From assembly GCA_030674155.1 (NCBI GenBank), contig CM060342.1, forward strand, positions 11,414,828-11,478,827: a stretch of 64,000 nt of DNA. Reading direction: 5' to 3'. Position numbers and translations under genes: made by a program. Of this stretch, positions 24,601 to 37,066 are shown piece by piece. The number at the start of each line of letters is the position of its first letter. The first letter of the stretch is position 1. The notes under the pieces are model-generated. The model was not told where the DNA came from, searched no databases, and saw only the letters and a list, made by a program, of their open reading frames with translations. This DNA comes from Stramonita haemastoma. Taxonomy: Eukaryota > Mollusca > Gastropoda > Neogastropoda > Muricidae.

Positions 24601-26084
24601 ATCAGATTTGCTTATAGATGTGCATGCATCAACACAAAATAAATTACCCCACAAATTATTTACATTATATAAAATTGTATTTCACTTTGAAAATTGTTCA
24701 TAAAGTCGCAACTGATTGAGGCCGATGTAGAGCGATGAGCAATTGTGCTAATTTTACAGCCACACACACACACACACACACACACACTTGGCACGTACAC
24801 TCATAATACAGAGCAATTCATGGAAACTCAGAAAGTGATCACTAGATTCATGATTGCGATCTGGTTTCTTTTTAAGCTTTTGATGAAATCAAGGAAAACA
24901 AATGCAATGAGCGTGTTCAAAAGATCACATCCTCATGAACATGAACAGATCATGATGTTTTTCTTAAGCAGTATCAGTGTTCATTTTTCTCATTACCAAT
25001 TACCAAGTCCAGTCGTCTGAGATCTGAGATTGTTAGACTTAAACATAGTATTACATCAATGATCACAGGTATTGCCAGCATGGTTTGAGAACTGCTAGAA
25101 AACGGAATGATGACACATCTTTCCACTTTTTCTGTTTATTATTTGTCTCAGAGATCAAAACAATCATCAGCACTTTCAAAACTAATCTGAGACACTTCAG
25201 CCCATTGGATGTCTCTAGCAGAACAACATAGTAACGGATCCTGTGGGTCAGTTTCATTAAAACTTCATGTGTTGCTTCTTGTTGCTTGTCCATCGCTGCA
25301 AACTCAACTGAGGATTGCAAACTTTAAAATTGATAGAACACTTTGATCTGTCAGAAATCTATATTTATGCCCTGAACTGATTAAAATACATACGTTTTGT
25401 ATACATCGGCCTGTTTGTATTCTCAGAGTTTGTTGGCGTCTTTCCAAATGTAACCACATTTTTGTCATGAAAGCATATTTTCTGATATTGGAAGTTTAGC
25501 AGTATTTAATGTAAACTGAATATTTATGCCACTCTTTGCTAAATCTTTATACAGTGAAATATTGGTTCATGGTTTTTTTATTGCTATCAGAACATTCAGC
25601 CAAACTTAGGGTAAAAAATATTGAGGCAATGAGTGAACCACAAGGACACACACACATAACACCACACACACACACACATCTGAAGAATGTATGGAAACCT
25701 GTAGCCCTTCATCCACTTACTGTCTTCCAACTATTCATTCTTCTCTTCACCTGTCCCCATAGGCACAAAACTGTACAGTTGGAAACAGCCAGCCACCCAC
25801 CTTCTCTCCCAGTGAACAGACAGACCCACATGGAACATACAGATGAAGCTCTCCCTGCCATTTTTGGTCTGTCCCCCTACAGTTGTCAATAAATACACAC
25901 TCATACATCCTTACTGGAATGAAGTACAGCCCCTTCCTTCTCTCTTTCTTCACCAAGACATTTTTTTTTCAAAAATTGCCATCAAAAAAGTTTTTCAAAA
26001 AATTGGTGAGAGTGACATAATGAAAACACAAACATTTCAGAGTATAAAAATGTGTTTGAAATACACACGCCAGTTTACAAAAAG

Positions 26085-26340
26085 TGACCAAGTGTAATAT
26101 TGGAAGTAGACACTCTAAACTACAAATGTGACAGTGTAATATTGGAAGTAAACACTAAAGTACAAATGTGACAAAAGTGTAATATTGGAAATAAACGCTC
26201 CAGATTACAACAGTGACAAAATGTGACGTATTGGAAAGAAACACTCCAGAATACAAAAATAACAAAGTGTGATGTATTGCAAACAAACAACTCCGAAAAA
26301 TAGCAACAAAGTGTGATAAAATGGGAAACAAATATACCAA
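26085..26340. repeat. roughly 45-bp tandem repeat
   Basis: Five to six diverged units with core AAAGTGTAATATTGGAA and ACTCCAGATTACAA, within the A-rich region downstream of ANKFY1. Confidence 0.8.
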
Positions 26341-29300
26341 AAGACAAAACAAACTGTGACATAATAAATAACCCGTTATACAAAACTAACAAAAAGCGCA
26401 ACACATGGAGAAGAAAAAACCACAACAGAATACATACTGAAAATCCTCTATTCTGGCACGGACTATGTATCTATGTGCATTCGCACTGACACACATGATA
26501 TCATATAAATGAATATCTAAAAATATTCCCCTAACATTGCACTATTTGAGCACACTACCAAAACTAACAGCAACAAAACTTTTTTTAAGATTTCTTTTTC
26601 ACAGAGAACCTGAAACAATAGCATCATCGTTAGATGTTAATTCAATATCCATTTCTACACTGAGAAAAGAAACAAAAAAACAGAATAGATAATGTATTTC
26701 ACAACTGACTGTTAATGCAATCAATGTCTATCTAATCGCAAGCTATGACTGGTTTGACAAGAGAGGTCACTGATGATGGTTTCCCAACCCTCCCCCCCTC
26801 CCTCCCTCCCTGACTTTTAGTGGCAATGATCCAGAACTACTGACTCCCAAAGCTGGAATGGAGCTACTTTGTGTGCAAAAATGGTCGCATATGCAAAATC
26901 TCACCACTGGTGAACCTTGGAGCTGTAGTTGAGAAACGAGGAAAAGAATTTATTTTTGTATTGTACACCACTTAAAGTAACGATAGATTTCTCTGTGAGA
27001 AATTCAGGCTGTTCTCCCTGGATAGAATGGGAGGATTTCTGTTTGTTTTTTTAAAATAATTTTGTTCTGACCACGGCCAGAAGCTGTGTTGGTTATTGAT
27101 GTCGGCTAATTGCCAAGGCCTACACTAAAATGTTATGTTGAAAAATGTTGTGTTGAGATTGTCTTCAGCCATGACAACCTCTTCACAGAACAACCTGCAC
27201 TCTTTTTAAAGGAGAAAAAATCCTCTGAAGTCTGAGTAGGATGCCTATATGGTGAGGTAATTAAAAACAAGTCATAGACACAAAATTCTCATTCAGTGTG
27301 CAATTTCAATCTCACAATGATTCCCAGGTGGGATGAGTGAGTCAGAGTCCACATACTGGGTGACCCCCAGAGTGTTAAGCTGGGGAACACACAACAACAT
27401 AATCTTGTCCCTGTTTGTATGTGGCTATGTATCTGCCTAACTACCACAGCCCTCCCTGCAGCGATAGTCACTAAGATTCTTAGTCTGTCTTGCCCTCATT
27501 ACATCCTTTCTGCTGTAGGGACAATGTTGTCCATGAAAACAGGGGGAGGGGGCAACTTGCCAGCTCTCAGCATAATCCTTGGCATTAAGCCTTTACCCAA
27601 CCCAGCTTAAAACAAGAACATGGTTACTATACCAATAGGATCAGAGAGAGAGAAGAGGGGTGAGAGACAGAAGGCAGGGTGAAAGAGAACAAGGGAGAGA
27701 GTGAGAGATAAAGAGTGAACATCTCTTCACTCAGTGATATTAGATGGGGAAAAAAATCAAAAGAATGCATTATGTTCTAGAAAGTTTGTGTGAAATGGTT
27801 AGGAAGAAAAGAGAAGGGCTACAAAAAAAATATGAATATGAGATATAAAGAGAAGAAAAGGGCTACAAAAGGTTATGAACCTAAGATACTGACTTACAGA
27901 ATCTTACAACTCCCCACCAAAGAGCAAAAAGAAAACTATTTCTAAGGATATTACTGTTGCTATACACGTATGATTCTCGTCTTTAGTCTTCAGTCTTAGG
28001 CTGTTTACCCGTGGCTACTGTCATGACTTGATTGTCAACTGGTACTGAACTGATTCCCTATTGAAAAAAAACAGAACATCGATCAATAAAAGCAACAATA
28101 CTGGCTTACAAGCAGTAACGACCCTTGATAAAGCTACATCAATAAATCAGTTCAAATGATGTGCACAATACGAACATCGCATCACAAGGCAGTAACACTT
28201 TTCACAGGGCTATCATTGGTTACAGAGCTAAATAGAGGGGAAAAAACTGAGGGGGGAGAGACAACAAAATCCAGAAACCACCAAACTCCAGTGAGTATTG
28301 AAATAACAAGAACAGCATGTTACTTCCAGTCAATAAATCAAAAACAACTGAAGCACTGAAGAAACAAGCAGCTGAAGCATTAAAGTGTTATAAGCATCCT
28401 CGGTTATTGTGAGCGTTTCACAACCAACAGGTACAAATGTGGATGCCATTCCTCATCTTTGTTATTTTTCATTAAAGTATCAGTCACCACATACAAAAAA
28501 CATATCAGCCCTGCTGTCGTATAAATCAAAATAAACGTTTTCAGCTGAAATACTCCAACCTGAGCAGTGTATCGTCACTGAACTTGCTAACATTTTGAAT
28601 ATCGATCATCAAATGTTAGTATTCTGTGCTTTTTCTGCATAATATTATATTGATATTTAGCTCTCCCTTAAAAAAAATTAATTAAAAAAAATAAAAAAAA
28701 AAAAAAAAAAAAGCTCTACCTCATCAGATTCTTTTAGATTTTGTTCTGAACTAAAAATAACATCAAAGCAAAATACTGTTTTTATTTATTTTGCAAACAG
28801 AAAAGGGAGAAAAATAAGTCTGTTAAATTAATGCTCAACGGAACAGAACAGTTAGCACCATGACCAAAAGGTGAATGGGGACACATCCTGTGCCAATGAT
28901 AAGAGCATCTGGGTCTTTCTTTCTATACACACACACTCACAATATACTTGCTTTCGGTCACATTCTTTTTTATCTTCTCCTCCCCCTCATCTCTCTTTTT
29001 TTTTTAATTGGAGTTTCATATTTCAAGAATTCATTTGAACACTCTCTCACTCAACATTCTTTTCTTTAAATTTTTTGTTTTTATTTTCTTTTTGTTTATT
29101 TCATTCCTAAACCTCCTCTCCAGTAGTATCGACACTTCTGTGTTCATATCAATTTCTATTCCTATACTCATGTTCTATCTGACACACAATAACAACCTAG
29201 CGTTTTCCTGTACTCCTTGGTCCCTAGTTTTCTGGATCAAAAAGTATACTTCCACTTCATTCCATTTCAACTTAGATTTTTGCTCAGGTGAGAATCAATG

Positions 29301-29359
29301 AAATGATAGCATACCTGTCATAAAAAAAACAAACATCTCTACTGTATTTGTCCTTTCCT

Positions 29360-29470
29360 TCCATCTTCTTATTCTCTCATGTATTCCTTCCATCATCTTA
29401 TTCTCTCGTGTATTCCTTCCATCATCTTATTCTCTCGTGTATTCCTTCCATCATCTTATTCTCTCATGTA
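29360..29470. repeat. 29-bp tandem repeat
   Basis: About four copies with core TTCCATCATCTTATTCTCTC, about 0.5 kb after the ANKFY1 stop, probably in its 3' UTR. Confidence 0.85.
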
Positions 29471-29522
29471 CACCACTAAGTTTCCATGTGAAAAAAACAT
29501 CAACGACAGCAAGTCTGCACAA

Positions 29523-29528
29523 TTTATT
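29523..29528 (-). promoter_or_regulatory. candidate proximal poly(A) signal of ANKFY1
   Basis: AATAAA on the minus strand, about 440 nt after the TAG. Other hexamers follow; one at 21656-21661 lies next to the composition switch and is a candidate distal site. Confidence 0.35.
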
Positions 29529-29968
29529 ACATGATAAATACTGGCACTAGCAATCTCCAGCAACACGTTACAAAATCAGTTCTTAACATCAACAAAAACA
29601 ACACACTCATTTTGTTTTTGCTTTTTTTCTCACTTCTCAAAAAAAACAGGCAAACATTTAGAACAGGATTCCCAGCTGTACACAGAACGGAACATTCTTT
29701 TCTGAGCGCTGCTTTCTAATCGGAATCAGTTAACAATTGTTCAAGAAAGCAAAACAACATACCAAAGATACAAAGTTTCATTTCAAATGAGGTGATGAAA
29801 ATGGCAAGTACATAATGATGACAGGGATGCTGACTTATAAATACTTTTGTTCTTCAAACACCACCTCTCTCTGGTGACAACGCTTCAACCAACCAAATTC
29901 AAACTCTCTAACAAAACCATCTTGGCCAACAATCTCGTCACTAAAACAAATTGCGAACGTGTCCACTG

Positions 29969-30101
29969 CTAAAACTGGCCCCCCACGGTGAGCACATCGA
30001 AACACACGTCGCACACGCGCGCAGGTTTGGCCAGGCCGAACTTGACGATGGGCATGTCCTTCCCCGAACACTTGGAACACAGCAACCGCCCACAGTGTCG
30101 G
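29969..30101 (-). CDS. ANKFY1: ANKFY1 exon 24: second half of FYVE finger and stop
   Basis: The frame reads (C)[19 protein letters not shown], then [19 protein letters not shown] and VGGQF, stop TAG. The R-HHC-RHCG basic patch, which binds PI3P head groups in FYVE domains, is complete across the exon 23/24 junction. The C-x2-C pairs LLCSKC and RVCDVC supply the remaining zinc ligands. The end GGQF replaces human GGVS. The acceptor is tttcag. Codon choice here is much more GC-rich than the flanking AT-rich DNA. Confidence 0.97.
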
Positions 30102-33100
30102 CTGAAAGGCAAACACAGGGAAACCTTTCATCAGTCCACTGTCCAAACATGGCTCGAAGAAGGGAAAGTTTTACAGTCTAGGTTTTGCTGTGTATTTTGT
30201 TGTATATTTTTTGAAGTATTGATGGAAATCTTGAATGAAATAACAATCTAAGGAGTGGCTGTGAATAAGCTCTGATGGATTAAACTATGATTTTTTTGTT
30301 TATATGCTCATTTCTACATTCCTTTAGTTTCAAGTTCTAATTAAAAAAAAAATTTTTAAAAAACCCCACCAACCTAAAATGCATACATACACACATGAGA
30401 ATGTGGTTTTTTTGTATGTAGAACAATAGTTTTGTGACTGAGAGGGTGACAAAAATATTTGGATATACAGCTGAAAGGATATCACACACACACACACACA
30501 CACAAACTGGAAACACACAGTCTTCAATACTTTCATCAAAATGTTTTTATCTCTAGTAGGCCTTACTCATGATATTACATAAACGTGAAACCAGTCAGTG
30601 TAGTAAGAGAGTGGTGTGGAGAGACAGTAGCAACTTACCAGTGATGTTTGCGAGTTTTGATAGAGAACTTGGTGCTGCACTCCAAACAACACTCCCCTTC
30701 ACTCCATGGAGGTCTCCTTTGACAGCATGTCGTGTGCACGCACACACACAACACAATTAGTCAACTAAGTAGGCATACATTATACACAGAGCCAACACAA
30801 ACACATGTAACACATACAAATAATACATACAACACCCACACAGGCCTTACTCAAAACACTGAACAAATAAAATCTCATGAAACATTCAATTAACTGGTAT
30901 CGTGCATTTTATATACATATACATGAATAAATTTACAATTACATGGACTTCCACAAACACTATACATCCCGATCTCCTTTTCTCTCTTGAACAATCACTT
31001 GAAATAAATAAACATTCTAAATCCAAACCTACTATAATTTATACATTCACCATACAAAAGTTCTGGAAACTATTCTTTTTCTCTCTCTACTCTTTCCCCC
31101 TCTAAGCATATCTCTGATGATGACAGAATTCGCTGTTTCTAAGCTTATAACCACACAGTGATTTTTCATGACTCAGACAAATGCAGATTTTGTGTGAACC
31201 TATCAGTAAAGGGGCTTTGGCCTTTATAGGAATAAAAACCATGACTCACTCTCTTGTCACAAAACCCATAAATGCCTACATCAGCAACAAGAGTACACAA
31301 CACACACTCACTGACCTAAGAGTTTAAACAGGAGCTGACGCGTGGCCACAGGAGCGTTGAAGATGCTGAGTCCTTGTTTGTTGACAGTACCAAGACATGC
31401 CCCGGCCCTCACCAGGGCTCGACACAATCCTCCGTTTCCGTTAGAATACGCCAACAGCAGTACTGCAACACACACCCACACTGCCTGGTCTCATATTTGT
31501 GATTATTAAAGTCAAACTGTCTGATAATGTCAGAAGGCATATGAAAAGTAACAAGACAGTTTATTCCAAATTGGCGGGTGGGTAAAGAGCAGGTGCTGTG
31601 TGATGCATACTTGTGTGTGTGTATGTGTGATGGGAGGGGTGTGTGTGTGTGTGTGTGTGTGATGGGAGGGATGGGAGCAGTGATCATGGGGGAGGGAGAG
31701 AGGGAGAACATAATGTTTGAACTGTTTAGAGTGCAACTTCAGACAAATTTATGAACACTTCTGCAAAGTTGTTGATGCTCTTTATGCTTGGCTCTTTCAA
31801 ATAGATTTCATTATATTATTATTATCATCTCAACATGTATAACTAAATAACTATATCCCTCCCTGGGGATTCTAGGGGCTCTTTCAGTATAAACAGCATC
31901 CCTACCTTTTAAAATTTTTTTCATCCACTCTTTACAGTTTGTACTGCATATCTGATATAGAAATTGTTTAGTCGCTCTTTGTTTCTGTCTGTCTGTCTGT
32001 GTCTCTCTTTTCGCCTATTTTCTGCCTTCCCTGTCCATCCATTCTCCAGCCTTTTTTCAAGCAAATCTCACAAATATCTTCTGGAATTTCTGACATGAAT
32101 TTTTCAATGAACTCCTTAAGTTGGTGAATACAGAGCAGACCTCTTGTAAATATGACGAGCACAGGAGAAACAGCATATGCATTCCACCCAAGATGACTAT
32201 AATCAAATAATGTTACCTATTTATTACTAGAGGAAAGGGTTGTTCCCCCTTTGTCAAATGGCCTGTATGGGCAATGACTATTTTGTTTTTTTATCCCTCT
32301 CTCTCCTCCCCCCCCCCCCCTCCTCTCCTCCTCCTCTCTTCTCCTCCACTGCTCATTCTCTGCATCCTCATCCATTGGAGATTTCCGGGGTCTGTCAGTA
32401 TAACCAGCATTCCCACCTCTCTGGAAATTCTGTACCAACAATTCCCTCTTTTCTATCCCTCTTACTTTCTGCCTTGTTCCTTTTCTTCCTGTCACCTCCT
32501 TTTGTCTATCTTCTGCCTTTTTGTCTATTCTGTTCCCATTTTTTTTCCAGAAAGACTTAAAAGATAACAATTAAAATATAACAATTCATCTCCCAGCAAA
32601 TACTACGGCCTGACTTGTCAGGGCTTAAACGGACAGTGCAACGCATTTTCCCTCTATGACAAATATAGTTAGCTGTCTGAGCGTTGGACAGAGAGGAATG
32701 TTGTGCATCCTGCTCCCCCTGTTTGTGCCCTGTGCCCCTTACCCGTGTTGCCCTCTGCGTCGGGTCTGTCGATGGGGTATTCAGGCATGGTCTCTCGGAA
32801 CAGCTCAAACATGGCCGCAGCATTGTCCTTTCCGTACTGACCCAGGATGTGCAACGGGTTCTGACCCCTGAAACATAGGAAGAAGACTGGAACACGAAAA
32901 ATAATGTTAATCTACTCCCCGCCCCACTCTCACTTTGTGCAGTGTAACTTTCACTCTCCTCTCTCACTTGTTTTCAAGAAATTCCAGAATATGCAGGGTG
33001 AGTGAATGAACCTCTGACTGACTTATGTGTGAAAACAAAGGAAATTAGGAATTCAGTGTTATGACCCCTCTTCCCAGAATTGCTGTTGTACAAAAATAAC

Positions 33101-33720
33101 AACTTTACAGCAATGTTCTACTGGAAATTTTTATATAATATATATATATATATATTAATTAGGGGGGGGGGGGTGTTATCAATAACACTACCAAAAAAAG
33201 GAAGGGGGGGGGGAGGATTCTGTGAATCCACTCATTGGAATTGGTGGCACAGCTGTCATTTTCCCCCCACTTTCAGCCACTCTCAGCTGCTATCCATTAC
33301 ATCCCATCCTATCCCAGCCCAGCTTGTGCTAACTATAGGAGTAACTGAGCACTCTTGGACTTGGTTAAAGGAAGCAGTGCACAATTTTACGCACTGGTCC
33401 TGTTTAACTAGCCTGGACCCCGACTGAATTATGCTGGATTTGCATGTTGTGGTGTGGGGGTGGGATTCTGTGTGACCCACTAATAATGGCTAGGCACTGC
33501 ACTTGTGGCAATGCGCTCTCCCCGGGGAGAGCAGCCCGAATTTCACGCAGAGAAATCTGCTGTGACATAAAGTGGTATAAAATAAATTTTCAATTTTAAA
33601 ATAAAATAAAAACTACTCACTTGGCATTGGTGGCCTCAGCGTTGATGTGACTCTCTGTCAGTAAGGTTTTCACAGTGGCCAGGTTGCCCTGCTGAACCAC
33701 ACATGCAGAGCTGCATGCAT

Positions 33721-33769
<49 letters not shown>

Positions 33770-34087
33770 CACACACAATTAGTTTTGTACACGGTATGAC
33801 ATTTACTTATCACTTTTCATAGTAACAACCATATTGCTGCTAGGGTAGATGCGCTAAATGAGAATTCAACATGGGGTCCCATATCTTATTCTTATATTTT
33901 GAAAATAATCAAATAAGCACTCATGTGCTTTTTGACATTCAGTCCTTGTGTGTATGCAGTTTTGTAAATTGTCATCTGACTTAGGGGGAGGATGTGTGCA
34001 GAGAATTGTTTTATATTCATTTGTGTACCCTCATAACGGATTTCGGGCCAAAGTATATATATATTATATGGGCCAAAGTATATATAT

Positions 34088-34140
<53 letters not shown>

Positions 34141-34328
34141 TTCAGTACAGTACCCCAGTTCACCCAGCTGCAAATAGGTACCTGCCCTCTTTAGGGCTAG
34201 GGAAGATAAAGCAGCGAGGGAGAGGAGATGGGCGCCGCCCTCAATATGCTGGCCCCTAGAGAAACCTGAGGTCTCTGATGCCTCACTCCCCTACGACGAC
34301 ATAGGTTATGGGACACCTTTACCATTAC

Positions 34329-34369
<41 letters not shown>

Positions 34370-35436
34370 ATAGCAAGAGTTCATTTCTTTTCAAGGTAGA
34401 AGCCAATACAAGCTACGAGCTATAAGGACCTACCATTGTTGAGATTCTCGTCGACAGCATCAACATCGACGTTGTTTTCGATGAGGATGGAGACGATGGG
34501 CGAATGGTCCCGCACAGCTGCCAGGTGTAACGCTGTCTCCCCACTCTGCGTTTTCTCGTTCACTGCTGCTCCAGCCAGCAACTGGTACCAACATTTAACA
34601 ATGCTTTTTAACTACCCATGAGTATTAATTTGCTGTTAAAACTAATGACACAAATGAATAAAACCAAGCTTCCAAAGACGACCCTAGTATAATTATGACT
34701 GTAAATTACACTAATGAATATAACAAAGCTTCCAAAGATGGCCCAAGTATCATCAGGACTGTAAACTTCTCAGCATGATATAAGGAGGCATATGCAAAAT
34801 GTTTCACTTTTGTGAGTGCACTAGGAAGAGGACAGTTAGAGTGGGAGGGGGCATAAAGTTTGGATTTGGATTTATATACACACACACACGCACACACTAT
34901 TATCACAAGCATGCATGTGCATCTATCTCCACACACACACACACACACATGAACACACAAAGCAAACCTATAAACCAAAATTTCCCAATATTGCTCTTTC
35001 ATCGTCATGAAGATACCACACTCCCACATTACTGCACTTCCACTAATCTAACATCAGCAGGACAAAACTGCACAAAAAACAACCACCACCATGACATAGA
35101 CACCGACCAGATTCCTGACGATGATCTCTGACCCCGCCATCACTGCCAGATGCAGAGGGGTCAGGTGATGCTGATCTTGCGTACGCGAGTTGACGTTCGC
35201 GTGCACACTGATCAGAAACAGCACGCTCTCAATGTCCGATTTCTGAATGGCCGTGTGAAGGAAATTGCGCCCTCTGTTGTCCACCTGCCCACAATCGGTT
35301 TACATGGGGTTTTATAAGTTTGTAATGGGTATATATAGAGAGGTAGGTGTGTGTGTGTGTGTATGTGTGTGTGTGTGTATAAGATACTACGATGTGCATC
35401 GACAAATTCAAATTCATGAAGGCAGTATGTAACACA

Positions 35437-35500
<64 letters not shown>

Positions 35501-35937
35501 ATTCTCACACAATGCACTTGCAATCACAGCCTTATGCAAAAACTATTTCAAACCTTGTACGTTCTTTGAAGCTATTGTTTCGAAAATATGACACAAACAA
35601 ACCTGGTAGTCACAAAAATACTAAAGTATAGATAATCCAATTACCTTTACACATATTCTCTTGTTCTTCATGATAATAATGATAACAATAATAGTACTTG
35701 GTCATTTATACACTGCTTATTCTATGGCTCATGGTGCAGGCCACAAGGTTTATATAATTATATATATATATATATATATATATTGATTTTTTTTAAATGT
35801 GTCTTCCTTCTTTACACACACCACACACACACACACACAATTACTTTCACTCACACATATACTTCCCTTTCACCCACACTCAAACACATACACACAGACC
35901 TCCCCCGCATACACACAGAGAGACTTTCCTACATGCA

Positions 35938-35978
<41 letters not shown>

Positions 35979-37031
35979 CACCCTACCTGTTCAGCAGCAG
36001 TGGGCTCTCTATCCAGGATGGCCTGGGCGGCACGGTTATTGCGCGTCATCATGGCGGCGGCAAAAGGCGTGTGGCCGCTGCGATCTTTCAGGGTCAGGTT
36101 GAGGTTGGGGTGAGACAGGAGCAGGGAGATGATCACAGGGTGCTGGTTCTCTATGGCCAAGTGGATCGGGGTCTTGCCCTCCGCGTCCTGTGCCATTAGG
36201 AATATTTGGTTTTAGACACATTTTAACCAGCAATATACATTAATATCTATCTATCTATCTATCTATCCCTTAGTCTGGCGACCGTGAAGACTTGACAACC
36301 AGTTCCCTCTATTCCCCTCTCTGTTCTGCCTTTCTCAAAATTTTGTTGGGTTCTAGCCCTGTCCATTCACTGATGTTGTCATCCCATCTCTTCCTTGGTC
36401 TGCCTCTTTTTCTTCCTCCCTGGACAGTTCCTTGCAGTATTGTTTTTGCTAGTCCTTTTGACATGCCCCTACCGTTTAAGTTTATGCTTTTTTATGATTT
36501 TTTAAAAGCAGCAGCATAGCAACAAGCTTAAAACTGACATCACACTCAAAAGACATCACTATTATGACAACAACCAGCGGACATGATAGTTGTTTTCTTC
36601 ATGCCAACACTCAGTGTTGTTATCATCGTCATTTATTTATCATTTTTACACAAAGAATCAAATTCTGGGGGGTATGAGATAAGTAACAAATGTTATTTTT
36701 GTTGTTGTGTTTGTTTTAATCTGAAAGATGTGAAAATGTAGAAACACGTATAGATGAAAGGTTAAAAAAATAATAATAATAATAATAATTTAAGACTGTG
36801 ACCCCAGTTACCGAAATCATAGAAGAAAACTACTGACCTTCAAAGACTGATGTTAGCATCATATTGCTAACACATTCATTTACGCTTTTATTTCAAGAGG
36901 CTTGCTCTGAAATTGAAATATGCCCACTGAGGCCAGTGCGCAGACCCCTTGCAGAGCTACAAGCACAGGAGAAAACCAGGCTCTACACATCCCACCCAAA
37001 TAAAGGAACTCACAGAGAGATAGAGACAGAG

Positions 37032-37066
<35 letters not shown>

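Larger units (their letters stand above)
21131..29968. other. A-rich region without recognisable exons downstream of ANKFY1
   Basis: The + strand is A-rich from here on. The interval holds a dispersed ATAAT-headed repeat at about 21203-21300, CA tracts (21319-21358, 24762-24786), a roughly 45-bp tandem array at 26085-26340 and a 29-bp array at 29360-29470. No exon or RNA gene seen. It is probably ANKFY1 3' UTR and/or intergenic. Confidence 0.6.

Noticed and set aside
29951..30251. Plus-strand frames of 76-87 aa opposite the FYVE exon
   Set aside because: Shadows of the GC-rich minus-strand exon with its acceptor, conserved residues and stop.
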